Positions 9,087 through 17,637 of a DNA stretch of 64,000 bases are shown here, in pieces. The notes below the pieces were generated by a model. It was not told the DNA's origin, searched no databases, and worked only from the letters and a program-made list of their open reading frames with translations. The stretch spans positions 248,001-312,000 of the forward strand of contig NZ_NMUN01000003.1 of assembly GCF_002812725.1 (NCBI RefSeq). The letters are read 5' to 3'. Positions within the stretch are counted from its first letter, which is position 1. Each line of letters opens with the position of its first letter. This stretch comes from Microbacterium sp. BR1. GTDB taxonomy: Bacteria > Actinomycetota > Actinomycetes > Actinomycetales > Microbacteriaceae. The position numbers and the translations under genes are program-made.

Positions 9087-10033
9087 TGCGCCTCCCGTTG
9101 CCTCGGGTCGAGTGCGCGGTGGACGATGTCGACGACGAAGCCGAGAACGAGGACGAACCCGGTCAGCACGAGCAACTCACCCTGCACCTTCGGCAGATCT
9201 CGCGCTCCCACGTCGTTCACGAGCATCCGTCCGATCCCGGGCAGCGCGAAGAGTTCTTCGATGATGACGGAGCCCACGATGATGCCCGCGACCTGCAGGG
9301 CGAGCACGGTGATGACCGAGAGGCCGACGCTCGGCAGCCCGTGCCGGATCAGCGCCTGCGTACGCGTGAGCCCCTTCGCGGCCGCGGTGCGGACGAAGTC
9401 CTCGCCCGCGGCCTGCATGGTGGCGCTGCGCACGAAGCGCAACAGCAGCGCACCCTCGACGATGCCGATCGTGAGGGCGGGCAGCAGGAGAGACCGGAAG
9501 GCGGCTCCCGGGTTCGCCCACCCCTCGCGGGGGAATCCCTGGGCGGGCAGCCATCCGAGCCACACCGCGAACACGACGACCAGCATCATGCCCGCCCAGA
9601 CCACGGGTACGGCGGCCAGAGCCTGCGAGCCGACGTTGATCGCCGTGCCGCCCGCGCGGTTCCTGCGGATGGCCGAGAGCACGCCGAGCGGCAGGCTGAA
9701 CAACAGCGCGATCACGAGCGACATCAGCCCGAGCGGCCCGGTGACCTCGGCCTTCTGCGCGAGCTCGGTGGCGACGGGTGACCCGTTGATGAGCGAGGTT
9801 CCGAGGTCGCCGCGCAGCAGTCCGCCGATCCAGTCGATGTATTGCGAGACGACGGGCTGATCGAGATCGAGCCGCTCGCGAATGGCCGCGACCTGCTCGG
9901 GCGTGCCCTGCGCACCGGCAATCAGCTGCGCGACGTCACCCGGCAGAACGCGGAGCGTCGCGAAGATGAGCACGCTGGCAACGAGCAGTCCTGCGAGCAG
10001 CAAGAGCAGCCGTGTCAGCGCGTATCGGATCAA
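9083..10033 (-). CDS. Peptide/nickel-type ABC transporter permease (DppB-like)
   Basis: 316 residues with six predicted membrane segments. The N-terminal helix (LLLLLAGLLVASVLIFATLRVLPGD) and the EELFALPGIGRMLVND coupling helix are typical of DppB/OppB. The start codon is TTG at 10033, overlapping the binding-protein stop as TTGA; no better in-frame start is near. It forms the translocation pore with the second permease. Confidence 0.92.
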   Translation of the reverse strand: MIRYALTRLLLLLAGLLVASVLIFATLRVLPGDVAQLIAGAQGTPEQVAAIRERLDLDQPVVSQYIDWIGGLLRGDLGTSLINGSPVATELAQKAEVTGPLGLMSLVIALLFSLPLGVLSAIRRNRAGGTAINVGSQALAAVPVVWAGMMLVVVFAVWLGWLPAQGFPREGWANPGAAFRSLLLPALTIGIVEGALLLRFVRSATMQAAGEDFVRTAAAKGLTRTQALIRHGLPSVGLSVITVLALQVAGIIVGSVIIEELFALPGIGRMLVNDVGARDLPKVQGELLVLTGFVLVLGFVVDIVHRALDPRQREAQ

Positions 10034-11541
10034 TCGGCGCTCTTACCCAGCTTCGCGACATTGAGGCGCTCGTTGACATTGGTCGACGGCATGCCCGACA
10101 CGTTCGTGCCGACCGCGAGGACGGACTCGCCGTTGTACAACCAGTCCGCTGCCATGTCTTCCGAGACCAGGCGCGCGGCCTGCCGCAGCAGGTCTGCCGC
10201 CGTCTCTTCGTCGAGCGAGGCGATGGACGCCGCGTACAGACGCTGCACCTCGGGGTTGTCGTAGGTGAAGTAGTACTCGGGGTTCGCCCAGTTCTCGAAG
10301 TCGCGAGCCTCGGTGTGCAGCACGAAGCTCAGGTCGTAGTCCTGGTTGACGTAGACATCCTGCAGCCACGTCGCGAAATCGACGGAGTCGACGGTGAGCG
10401 TGATGCCGACGTCGGCCAGCTGCGAGACCAGGACCTGTGCGATCGTCGTGGGGTAGAACGAGGGGATCGTGAGCGTCAGTTCGAGGTTTTCCTGGCCGGC
10501 CTCTTCGAGCAGCTTCCGTGCCGCGTCGGGGTCGAACGATGCGACATCCGACAGGTCTTCGTAGCCGGGGTCGAGCTCGGGGATCGGGCCGTAGAGCGTC
10601 TGTCCGGCCCCGAGTGCCTCGACGATCGCGTCGTGGTCGATCGCGCGACGGATCGCCTCACGCACGCGGATGTCGTCGAGCGGCTTGGCGCGCGAGTTGA
10701 ACGCGAGGGTGCCCTTGTCTGTCGAGGGGCCCGTGACGACGGCGAAGTCGCCGTTCGCCTCGATCTGCTCCTGGAAGTTGGGGTCGAAGCCCGTCAGTAC
10801 GTCGACCTCGCCGGCGAGGGCGGCGTTCAGCGCCGCCGTGGTGTCGGGGATGTAGTCGAAGACCACCTCCGCGGCTGCCGCGGGCTCGCCCCAATAGCCG
10901 TCGTAGCGCGCGAGCGTGATGCTGTCGCCCTGGCGCCAGCTCGCGAGGGTGAACGGACCCGTGCCGTTCTCGGCCGTGTTCAGGTTGGTGGTGTCGCCCT
11001 CCTTGAACACGAGTCCCGCGCGACCCGTGAGCGTCCACAGAAGCGTCGAGTCGGGTGCTGCGAGGGTGAGCACGACGTTCTGGCCGTCGGCGGCGATCGA
11101 CGTGATGCCGGCGAGGCGTCTCGAATCCACGAAGGCGGGGTTGTCACGCACCGCGGTCAACGAGCTGACGACATCCTGCGGCGTCAGGGGTTCGCCGTTG
11201 TGGAAGGTGACGCCCTCGCGCACGGTGAACGTGTAGGTCAGGCCGTCCTCCGAAACCGCGTACTCGCTGGCGAGCGAAGGGACGATCTCTTGCTCGGGCG
11301 TGCGGGCGATCAGGCCCTGATACACGTTGTCGACGAGCACCTGGTCGAGCGCCGCGCCGGAGGTCTCGCGGATGTTCAGGTTGCTGGGCTCGAGCACGAG
11401 GCGCACCGTCACGGTGGCGCTGGGGTCGGACTCGGCGGCCGACGTCGAGGGAGCGGGATCGGGACTTCCGGAGCAGGCGGAGAGAACGAGAGCTGCGGCC
11501 GCGAGCGTTGCGGCGACGAGTAGTGCGGGACGGCGGAACAT
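10030..11541 (-). CDS. ABC transporter substrate-binding lipoprotein, family 5
   Basis: 503 residues. The signal peptide ends in a lipobox (VLSAC, Cys23), so the mature protein is membrane-anchored on the outside. It carries the SBP_bac_5 pattern: VLEPSNLNIRETSGAALDQVLVDN early, then FTVREGVTFHNGEPLTPQDVV, and the two-lobed C-terminal half. It captures the ligand, probably di/oligopeptides, although members also bind nickel, heme or sugars. The ATG at 11541 has AAAGGA 8 bases upstream; longer in-frame extensions lack a signal peptide. First gene of the five-gene importer operon. Confidence 0.93.
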   Translation of the reverse strand: MFRRPALLVAATLAAAALVLSACSGSPDPAPSTSAAESDPSATVTVRLVLEPSNLNIRETSGAALDQVLVDNVYQGLIARTPEQEIVPSLASEYAVSEDGLTYTFTVREGVTFHNGEPLTPQDVVSSLTAVRDNPAFVDSRRLAGITSIAADGQNVVLTLAAPDSTLLWTLTGRAGLVFKEGDTTNLNTAENGTGPFTLASWRQGDSITLARYDGYWGEPAAAAEVVFDYIPDTTAALNAALAGEVDVLTGFDPNFQEQIEANGDFAVVTGPSTDKGTLAFNSRAKPLDDIRVREAIRRAIDHDAIVEALGAGQTLYGPIPELDPGYEDLSDVASFDPDAARKLLEEAGQENLELTLTIPSFYPTTIAQVLVSQLADVGITLTVDSVDFATWLQDVYVNQDYDLSFVLHTEARDFENWANPEYYFTYDNPEVQRLYAASIASLDEETAADLLRQAARLVSEDMAADWLYNGESVLAVGTNVSGMPSTNVNERLNVAKLGKSAD

Positions 11542-11724
11542 GTGGGAGGTCCTTTCGCAGGTACCGCGGCGTCGGATTGCTGTGCGAGCGCCGCGGCTGG
11601 GAAACTTCTCGGGGTGCGTCATTGCTGCGATCACCCAGCCTAGAGCGCCCGGACGGGTGCATCCGACCCAACGGCTTTTATAACGACACATGCGCGCGGT
11701 ACGTGCCCGCGGCGAGTGATCTGC

Positions 11725-12648
11725 TCACCTCGCCACGCGATCGCGTACGAGGTCGGCGAGCGCCAGGGGGATGGTCTCCTGCACATTGTGGCCGGCTTCC
11801 ACTTCGACGACGGATGCGTGGGGCAGGCGCTGCTCGAACTCGGCGAGATTGCTCGGCGACACGTACCCGTGCGCCCCCCGAATGAGCGTCAGCGGGGCGT
11901 CGACGGCCGCGAGATCGTCCCAGCCGTGGCCGCCGAGGACGGGTTTCGGCTCGTTCGCGCCGGCTTCGGGAGCGGTGGGCGCGAGTGCGGTCGCTGCGAG
12001 GCGGGCCAGGTGATGCTTCCACTCCACACGCCCGTCCGGGCGCACGCGGGTGTTGAGGTAGACGCCGCGTTCGGTCGCCTGACGGTCGCCCCCGAGCCCG
12101 AAGGCCATGGCGCGGTCGACCAGCTCGTCGCGGGACGCGAAGTCGGTCGGGCCGGAGAAGAACTCGCGCAACTCGGCGGGACCCTCGCCGGGGTCGATGC
12201 CCGGAGTGACGTCGACGAGCACGAGTTCGCGCACGGAATCCGGATGTGCCGCCGCGACCGCGGCCGCGACGATGCCGCCGAGCGACTGACCGACCAGCAC
12301 CTGCGGCGCATCCGTCCATGCCTCCAGGCCCGCCGTGACATCGGGGGCGATCGTGCGGGGACGGTAGTCGGCGTCCTCGCGCCAGGAGGAGTCGCCGTGC
12401 CCGGGCAGATCGATCGCGAGGGCGGGGATCCCGAGGGCGAGGATCGTGGTGTCCCACGTGTGCGCGTTGAGCCCGGCGCCGTGCAGGAACGTCACGCGGG
12501 GGCTTTCGGTGCCCCAGCGCAGAGCGCTCAGGCGGCGTCCGTCCTCGAGCGTGATCGCGAGGCGGCGGTGGGCGCTCTCGGGCTTGTCGATCCCCGCGGC
12601 TCGGGCTTGTTCTGCGACGAACGAGAACTCGTCGAAACTGTCACTCAT
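11725..12648 (-). CDS. Alpha/beta hydrolase fold protein
   Basis: About 307 residues. Seen: the oxyanion region FLHGAGLNAHTWD, DLPGHGDSSW, the nucleophile elbow GQSLGG (Ser), and the C-terminal His in EAGHNVQETIPL. These give a complete catalytic triad framework. Natural substrate unknown. The ATG at 12648 is preferred over an in-frame ATG 14 codons upstream because it gives a normal N-terminus and follows a GGACAC stretch. Divergent from the AhpD-like gene. Confidence 0.87.
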   Translation of the reverse strand: MSDSFDEFSFVAEQARAAGIDKPESAHRRLAITLEDGRRLSALRWGTESPRVTFLHGAGLNAHTWDTTILALGIPALAIDLPGHGDSSWREDADYRPRTIAPDVTAGLEAWTDAPQVLVGQSLGGIVAAAVAAAHPDSVRELVLVDVTPGIDPGEGPAELREFFSGPTDFASRDELVDRAMAFGLGGDRQATERGVYLNTRVRPDGRVEWKHHLARLAATALAPTAPEAGANEPKPVLGGHGWDDLAAVDAPLTLIRGAHGYVSPSNLAEFEQRLPHASVVEVEAGHNVQETIPLALADLVRDRVAR

Positions 12649-12754
12649 CAGTGGGTGTCCTTGGTCGCTCGCGGGATCGATCGCCCCCATTCTGCCGCCG
12701 TGGGGGAGGGTGCGGCGAATTCACCGCGCCGGGGCTCGCGGGTCGGTGCGCGGC

Positions 12755-12760
12755 TAGAAT
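12755..12760 (+). promoter_or_regulatory. -10 box of AhpD-like gene, leaderless spacing
   Basis: TAGAAT with 6 bases before the ATG at 12767. Confidence 0.55.
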
Positions 12761-12766
12761 GGGGGC

Positions 12767-13255
12767 ATGACGCAACCGCGCGTGCACCTCTCCCGCGCGG
12801 AGCCCACGGCCTTCCGCTCACTCGACGCTTTTTCGAAGGCCGTTGGCGCCATCGCCCGCGAGAACGGCATCGACGGTCGCCTGCGCGAGCTCGTGCTCCT
12901 GCACATCTCACAGTTGAACGGATGCGCGTACTGCGCACGCATCCACGTCGCTCGCCTGATCGAGGCGGGGGCGACCGCGGACGTCGTGGCCCAGCTGCCG
13001 ACATGGCAGGAGTCGGGCGTCTTCTCGGAACGCGAACGCGCGGCCCTCGAGCTCGCCGAGGCCTTCACCTTCATCCACGAGGGCGGCATCCCCGACGAGG
13101 TCTACGACCGCGTCGGAGGAATCCTGTCGGAGAAGGAGTACACCGCGATCAGCTGGCTGAGTGTCTCGATCAACGCCTTCAACCGCGTGGCGATCGCCGG
13201 TCGCTACCCCGTCCCCCCGCTCGATGTGGGCGCGCCGGCGGCTGGTAGGGCGTGA
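12767..13255 (+). CDS. Carboxymuconolactone decarboxylase / AhpD-family alkylhydroperoxidase-like protein
   Basis: 162 residues with the AhpD core: NGCAYCARIH gives Cys53, Cys56 and His60 of the redox-active CxxC-x3-H motif. The surrounding helices (ELVLLHISQL, EYTAISWLSVSINAFNRVAI) match the family. It probably reduces hydroperoxides or acts as a thiol-disulfide reductase; a partner is not visible here. The phosphatase start overlaps its stop by 4 bases (GTGA), so the two are translationally coupled. Confidence 0.9.
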   Translation: MTQPRVHLSRAEPTAFRSLDAFSKAVGAIARENGIDGRLRELVLLHISQLNGCAYCARIHVARLIEAGATADVVAQLPTWQESGVFSERERAALELAEAFTFIHEGGIPDEVYDRVGGILSEKEYTAISWLSVSINAFNRVAIAGRYPVPPLDVGAPAAGRA

Positions 13256-13971
13256 GCGATCCATCCCTCATTCCCGGAGTCCTGAACTTCCGGGACACGG
13301 GCGGGCTGCCCGCGGCGGGCGGTGTGACGCGCCACGGCGTGCTCTTCCGCTCGGGCAATCTCGCCGCCGTCGCCGACCCGGGGCGTTCCGCGCTCGGCTC
13401 GCCCGGCCTGCGGCGGGTCGTCGACCTGCGGGCGGATGACGAGGTCGAGAGGTGGCCGAGCATCGGCACCGAGTACGCGCACACCGTTCGCGTGCCGCTC
13501 TTCCACGGATCGGTCGGGTCGTTCTTCGCGCGGGACATGGACCTGGACGCGATGTATGCGCAGATGATCGACGCTTCCGCGGCGCGCGTCGTCGAGGTCG
13601 TCCGCGCCGTTGTGGAAGATCAGCCCGTGCTGGTGCACTGCACCGTCGGCAAGGATCGGACCGGCGTGACCGTCGCGCTGATCCTGTTGGCGGCGGGCGT
13701 GGACCGGGATGCCGTCGTCGCCGACTACGCGCGGACCGAGACGTTGCTGCCGGAGAAACGCAACCGCGAGGTCGTCGAGCGGATCCGCGCCGTGCATCCC
13801 GAGGCGGTCAACATCGAGCAGCTCGCGACACGCTCGCCGGCGCCGGTGATGCACAGACTTCTCGACCGGCTGGGTGAGCGATACGGGTCGCCGGTCGGGT
13901 TTCTTGAGGCGCACGGACTCGCGGATGACGAGATCGCCGAGCTGCGTCGTGTTCTGATCGCCTCGTCCTGA
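13252..13971 (+). CDS. Tyrosine-protein phosphatase (PtpB/LipA-like)
   Basis: 239 residues. The N-terminal NFRDTGGLP and LFRSGNL motifs and the P-loop HCTVGKDRTG (Cys130, Arg136) define the atypical dual-specificity/lipid-phosphatase-like family that includes mycobacterial PtpB. Substrates may be phosphoproteins or phosphoinositides. The GTG start overlaps the upstream gene. The last two codons and stop lie within the first unit of a 9-bp tandem repeat. Confidence 0.9.
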   Translation: MSDPSLIPGVLNFRDTGGLPAAGGVTRHGVLFRSGNLAAVADPGRSALGSPGLRRVVDLRADDEVERWPSIGTEYAHTVRVPLFHGSVGSFFARDMDLDAMYAQMIDASAARVVEVVRAVVEDQPVLVHCTVGKDRTGVTVALILLAAGVDRDAVVADYARTETLLPEKRNREVVERIRAVHPEAVNIEQLATRSPAPVMHRLLDRLGERYGSPVGFLEAHGLADDEIAELRRVLIASS

Positions 13972-14001
13972 TCGTCCTGATCGTCCTGATCGTCCTGATC
14001 G
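13966..14001. repeat. 9-bp tandem repeat, four perfect copies
   Basis: TCCTGATCG is repeated four times head to tail, with a degraded fifth copy after. The first copy contains the phosphatase TGA stop, so changes in copy number would not alter the protein. No gene is seen in 13972-14103. Confidence 0.85.
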
Positions 14002-14103
14002 TCATGTCGATCGTTGCGCGAGGAGCGCAGAGTCGAAGCGTGCTGTCGTTTCGTCTCGCTGCGCTCGTTCAGCGGGCGAGCGGGGGCTGTTCACGGGTGC
14101 GGG

Positions 14104-15555
14104 TCAGAACGGGATGAGCTCGAGCGGGTCGAACTGCAGCTCGTCGTATTCGATGTCGTCGGGCTCGAGCTTGTCGGGTGTCCGCATCGCTGTCGTGGGG
14201 ATCGGGTCGTCGGGTATTTCGTGTTCGGGGTCGGGGGCGAATTCGATGGTGCTGATGGGTGTGTCGGTGTAGGTGCGTCGGGTGGGGCTGGTCCATTCGA
14301 GGACGCCGCCGGGGAGTTGTCGGACCGTCCAGGCGGTGTTGTGTTTGAGCATGTGGTGTCTCTCGCAGAGGTGGGCGAGGTTGTATTCGCAGGTCACCCC
14401 GCCGTGGGCGTGGTCGAGGGTGTGGTCGATGTCGCAGCGTTTGGCGGGCATCCGGCAGCCCGGGAACCGGCAGTGTTGGTCTCGGACGGTGAGGTGTCTG
14501 CGTTGGTCGTGGTTGGGCCGGTAGCGGTCGACGGCGAGGACTTGGCCGGAGATGGGGTGGGTGAGGATCCGGTCCCACCCGGCCGCCCCGGCGGTGAGCA
14601 TGCACGCGGTTTCGGGGTAGATGGGGGAGTGTCCGACGAGGAACGCTGTTTCGTAGGGGTCGGTGATCCGTTTCTCGATCAGTGACATGACGGGCACGGT
14701 GATCTGGACGCTCGCACGGATCGCGCCGAGGTCGGTGGGCCCGCCGTCGTGCGCGGTAGGAGCGGCGGCGAGGAGTAGGTCGCCGAGGATGTCAGCACGG
14801 ACCTGGTCCGTTGTGCGGACATCAGGCGTGTCCGCGGACCCATCGTCCCCGCATCCAGTCGGATCGGCGTCGGTATCCGTGTTCAGCTCAACCCGCCGCG
14901 CATCGATGACGGAGCGTGCCATTTCGCTGAGCCGATCGTGCACGCCGTGCGCGACCACGGCGGGCAGGAGCGCGCGAAGCTCGGCCATGCCATCCTCGAC
15001 ATCGGTCACCCACACCGCCCGGTCCTTGACCGCCCGGCGGTGGCGCTGCTCGAACGTGGTCTCGGCGTACCACTCCGCCCGCCGTTTCGCGAGCGGTATC
15101 AGCCGCGTTGCGGACTCCGCGGCCGCGATCTGCAGCACGTCCTGTTCGAACTCGCCCCGCATCCCGGGGGTTTCGATGATCGCACCCGCGGTGACGATCG
15201 CCCGGACGTGCGCGACCGAGATGACTCCGGCATCCAATGCTTCGAGTGTCCCCGCGTAGTCGCTGACGAGGGTCGCCGCGTCGCTCATCTGGCGTTGCAC
15301 GGTGCGGTCGCTGACCCGCCACGCGGCACCGATCTCGGCCGCGACCGACCGGTACGGGAACCCCGCATCCGACCCGACCCGCCCGTACTGCGCTTCGTCG
15401 GTCCAGTCATCCGCAATGGTCTGCGCCTCGGCCAGCAACCGTGCTTCTTCCGCATCGAGGCGTGCCTTCGCGGCCCGCACCTCCACCAGCCTCGGCAACA
15501 ACACATTCATCCGCTCGTCAGCCCGAAGTCGGGCATTCAGTGCGGTGTTGGTCAT
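14104..15555 (-). CDS. DUF222 / HNH endonuclease signature protein (13E12-repeat family)
   Basis: 483 residues: an N-terminal alpha-helical DUF222 region (about 20-330), then an HNH motif near the C-terminus with paired cysteines (CRFPGC), CDIDHT and HLCERHHMLKH, followed by an acidic tail. This family is abundant and multicopy in actinomycetes; its role is unproven and some members flank mobile DNA. The C-terminal part uses A-ending codons (GAA, ACA) far more than the neighbours and the gene is locally less GC-rich, a sign of separate history. Nuclease activity is inferred from the motif only. Confidence 0.88.
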   Translation of the reverse strand: MTNTALNARLRADERMNVLLPRLVEVRAAKARLDAEEARLLAEAQTIADDWTDEAQYGRVGSDAGFPYRSVAAEIGAAWRVSDRTVQRQMSDAATLVSDYAGTLEALDAGVISVAHVRAIVTAGAIIETPGMRGEFEQDVLQIAAAESATRLIPLAKRRAEWYAETTFEQRHRRAVKDRAVWVTDVEDGMAELRALLPAVVAHGVHDRLSEMARSVIDARRVELNTDTDADPTGCGDDGSADTPDVRTTDQVRADILGDLLLAAAPTAHDGGPTDLGAIRASVQITVPVMSLIEKRITDPYETAFLVGHSPIYPETACMLTAGAAGWDRILTHPISGQVLAVDRYRPNHDQRRHLTVRDQHCRFPGCRMPAKRCDIDHTLDHAHGGVTCEYNLAHLCERHHMLKHNTAWTVRQLPGGVLEWTSPTRRTYTDTPISTIEFAPDPEHEIPDDPIPTTAMRTPDKLEPDDIEYDELQFDPLELIPF

Positions 15556-15701
15556 GCATCCATCATCCGACCAACCACCGACATTCCACCCCCGAAAAGC
15601 ACCCCAACCGGGTCTTTACAGATGAGAAGAAGATGAGAAAAGGCGGCTCAATGACACGCCGACCGGTCGCCACCCCGATCACGCAGGTTTTTCACGGCCA
15701 C

Positions 15702-15720
15702 AAAGGTAAGGCTCTCCTAT
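15702..15720. promoter_or_regulatory. Candidate DtxR/IdeR iron box
   Basis: The 19-mer AAAGGTAAGGCTCTCCTAT matches the inverted-repeat consensus TTAGGTTAGGCTAACCTAA at 13 of 19 positions, including the AGG...CCT core. It lies just before the -10 box of a siderophore-interacting-like gene, a position where an iron-bound repressor would block RNA polymerase. Confidence 0.55.
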
Positions 15721-15728
15721 CTCAGCGG

Positions 15729-15734
15729 TATAGT
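15729..15734 (+). promoter_or_regulatory. -10 box of SIP-like gene
   Basis: TATAGT, 9 bases before the ATG at 15744, so the leader would be absent or only a few bases. It directly follows the candidate iron box. Confidence 0.5.
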
Positions 15735-15743
15735 TGAGGAATC

Positions 15744-16217
15744 ATGTCGATCGATTCCCTCCCCACCGCAGCGGCTCGCGCGGCGGCGCGTCGTGCGTCC
15801 CGTGCCAGCCGCGTGCAGCACCTGGTGACGGCCGACGAGACATCGCTCGCCGAGCTCGAGGCGCTCCTCGTGACGCTTCCGCTCTGCTCGACCGGCCGCA
15901 TCTTCGTCGAGGTGCCGGATGCGTCTTTCGTCACCGATCTCGACGTTCCCCAGCGCATGACGCTCACGTGGCTCGACCGCTCCCGCCGCACGGGCGACCC
16001 CGGCACGGGCCGCGGCTGCGCATCCGGTGCCGCGCTGACCCGCGCCGTCACGGCCTGGGCCGACGAGATGATCTGCGACGACAGCGACGACACCCGCGTG
16101 ACGCTGCTCGGCGGATTCCTCGGTACCGCCGACATCCTCGAGCACCTGACCGACCGCCGCGGCGTCTCGCCGGCGGCGATCGCCACGCCGCAGCGCTACG
16201 GCCTGCTCGCCCGCTGA
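15744..16217 (+). CDS. SIP-like (siderophore-interacting protein C-terminal domain) protein
   Basis: 157 residues resembling only the NAD(P)H-binding half of siderophore-interacting ferric reductases: an ADET start (VTADETSLAELEALLVTLP) and a ruling LPLCSTGRIFVEVPD strand. The FAD-binding half is absent. It may help release iron from siderophores or regulate the process; without the flavin domain a reductase role is uncertain. The upstream iron box supports a link to iron. GAGGA precedes the ATG by 3 bases, rather close for a ribosome binding site. Confidence 0.65.
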   Translation: MSIDSLPTAAARAAARRASRASRVQHLVTADETSLAELEALLVTLPLCSTGRIFVEVPDASFVTDLDVPQRMTLTWLDRSRRTGDPGTGRGCASGAALTRAVTAWADEMICDDSDDTRVTLLGGFLGTADILEHLTDRRGVSPAAIATPQRYGLLAR

Positions 16218-16248
16218 ACCCTCTCCGGTAGCGCGGGCGGAGCCCGAC

Positions 16249-16722
16249 TCAGCTCGCGGTCGCCCGCACGACTCGTTGACGCGGGACGTACCGCCCGTCT
16301 TCGAGCCCGGCTTCGATCTCGAACCGGTTGCGGAGAGGATCGCGACCGGCGATCGCGTAGAGCAGCGGCATCAGCATCCCGTACTTCTGCCACTGCCGAC
16401 GATGGATCGCCTCGTGCCGCAGAACGGATGCGGGGACGGGGCCGTCGCCGGTGAGGAAGCATCCGCCCGTGCACACGCCCCCGCGGGGGAACGCCCACGG
16501 CGGCAACCCGCGGAAGACCCACAGACCCTGCTTGCGTTCGATGCGCCCCGTGCTGAGCAGCCCGCCCCAGACCCACGCGACTCCCGTGGCGTAGAGGTAG
16601 CCGGTGCGGCTGATCGCGGAGTCGAGCAGGAATCCGGGGATGAAACGGTCCAGTCGCTGCCCCCGGCGCACGGCGCGATCGGCGCGCTCGCGCCATCCGG
16701 CCGGGGGAGTCGCGGGGCTCAT
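16249..16722 (-). CDS. Uncharacterised protein with HEXXH motif
   Basis: 157 residues. I do not recognise a named family. A basic N-terminus is followed by an aromatic/glycine-rich hydrophobic stretch (GYLYATGVAWVWGGLL), a Gly/Cys segment GGVCTGGCF, and HEAIHRRQW, in which His103-Glu104-x2-His107 fits the zinc-metallopeptidase HEXXH signature. A third ligand is not obvious. Its ATG overlaps the arginase-family stop by 4 bases, so it is probably translated from the same mRNA. Confidence 0.75.
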   Translation of the reverse strand: MSPATPPAGWRERADRAVRRGQRLDRFIPGFLLDSAISRTGYLYATGVAWVWGGLLSTGRIERKQGLWVFRGLPPWAFPRGGVCTGGCFLTGDGPVPASVLRHEAIHRRQWQKYGMLMPLLYAIAGRDPLRNRFEIEAGLEDGRYVPRQRVVRATAS

Positions 16723-17546
16723 ACGAGCGCCCCGACGATGCGCAGGATCGTGCCCATGTCGTCGACGGCATCGTCGGGGGATGACGGTGAGAACTCGGTG
16801 ATCGCCGCGCCCGCGAGAGGGAAGCGGGCTCGAAGCGCCTTGATGGTCGCGATCAGATCGGCGGGCTGGGCGCCGAAGGGCACCGGGAATGCGAGTCCCG
16901 TGAGAGCGGCCGGGTCGAGGACGTCGACATCGATGTGCAGGAACACCCGGCTCGCGCCGGTCTCGGCCACCGCGGCAACGACGGACGTCGGTTCGGCGAG
17001 GCTCTCGACCGGAAGCATCCGTATGCCCGCTCGCGCGATGTAGTCCTCTTCGGGCGCCGCGAGGTCACGGGTACCGACGAGGACGACCCGATCGGGGGTG
17101 ATCGCGCCGCCCGGCAGGGTCATGCCCTCGACGCCCTCGCCGAGGATGGCGCGCAGCACCATGCCGTGGAACGCGCCGGACACGACCGTTTCGGGCGTGT
17201 GCAGGTCGGCGTGCGCGTCGAGCCAGACGAGCGCGATATCGCCGTCGGGATCGTCCGCCGCGACGGCCGCCACAGCCCCGACCGATACTCCGCAGTCGCC
17301 ACCGATGACGATCGCGGGCTCTTCGCCGCCGACCACGGCCTGCTGTACCAGCTCACGAACGCGGCGGAGCGTCGACAGACGCCGGACGCTCGTGTCGAGG
17401 CTCTCGCCCGCCTCGGCGGGGACCTCGACGAACGTGCAGGCAGACCGTGGCAGATCACCCGCGATCGCGGTCGCTCCATCGACGAGTTGCATCGCGCGGC
17501 TCGACGACGAACCCTGCCACTGCGGGACGATCACGAAGCGCGCCAT
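16719..17546 (-). CDS. Arginase/agmatinase/formiminoglutamase family protein
   Basis: 275 residues of the ureohydrolase fold. Metal-site motifs seen: GGDC (82-85), DAHADLH (110-116) and HIDVDVLDP (about 204-212). The first is normally GGDH, so one manganese ligand is a Cys here, which may alter metal binding or activity. Substrate is therefore uncertain. The ATG at 17546 has AAGGA 8 bases upstream; longer extensions are arginine-rich and not family-like. Coupled to the HEXXH gene downstream. Confidence 0.87.
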   Translation of the reverse strand: MARFVIVPQWQGSSSSRAMQLVDGATAIAGDLPRSACTFVEVPAEAGESLDTSVRRLSTLRRVRELVQQAVVGGEEPAIVIGGDCGVSVGAVAAVAADDPDGDIALVWLDAHADLHTPETVVSGAFHGMVLRAILGEGVEGMTLPGGAITPDRVVLVGTRDLAAPEEDYIARAGIRMLPVESLAEPTSVVAAVAETGASRVFLHIDVDVLDPAALTGLAFPVPFGAQPADLIATIKALRARFPLAGAAITEFSPSSPDDAVDDMGTILRIVGALV

Positions 17547-17637
17547 CTGCCCATCCTTCCGCAAGCGCCGCGCCGCGGCATCCGTTCCCTTGTCGGAATG
17601 ACGGATGCCGCGGCGCGGGCGTGCACGGTCGCGCTGA

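Noticed and set aside
8160..9860. Long plus-strand frame opposite the ABC permeases
   Set aside because: Composition-only ORF antisense to two clear permeases; no motifs.
13966..14001. CRISPR-like repetition
   Set aside because: The repeats are 9 bp head to tail without spacers, so this is a simple tandem repeat.
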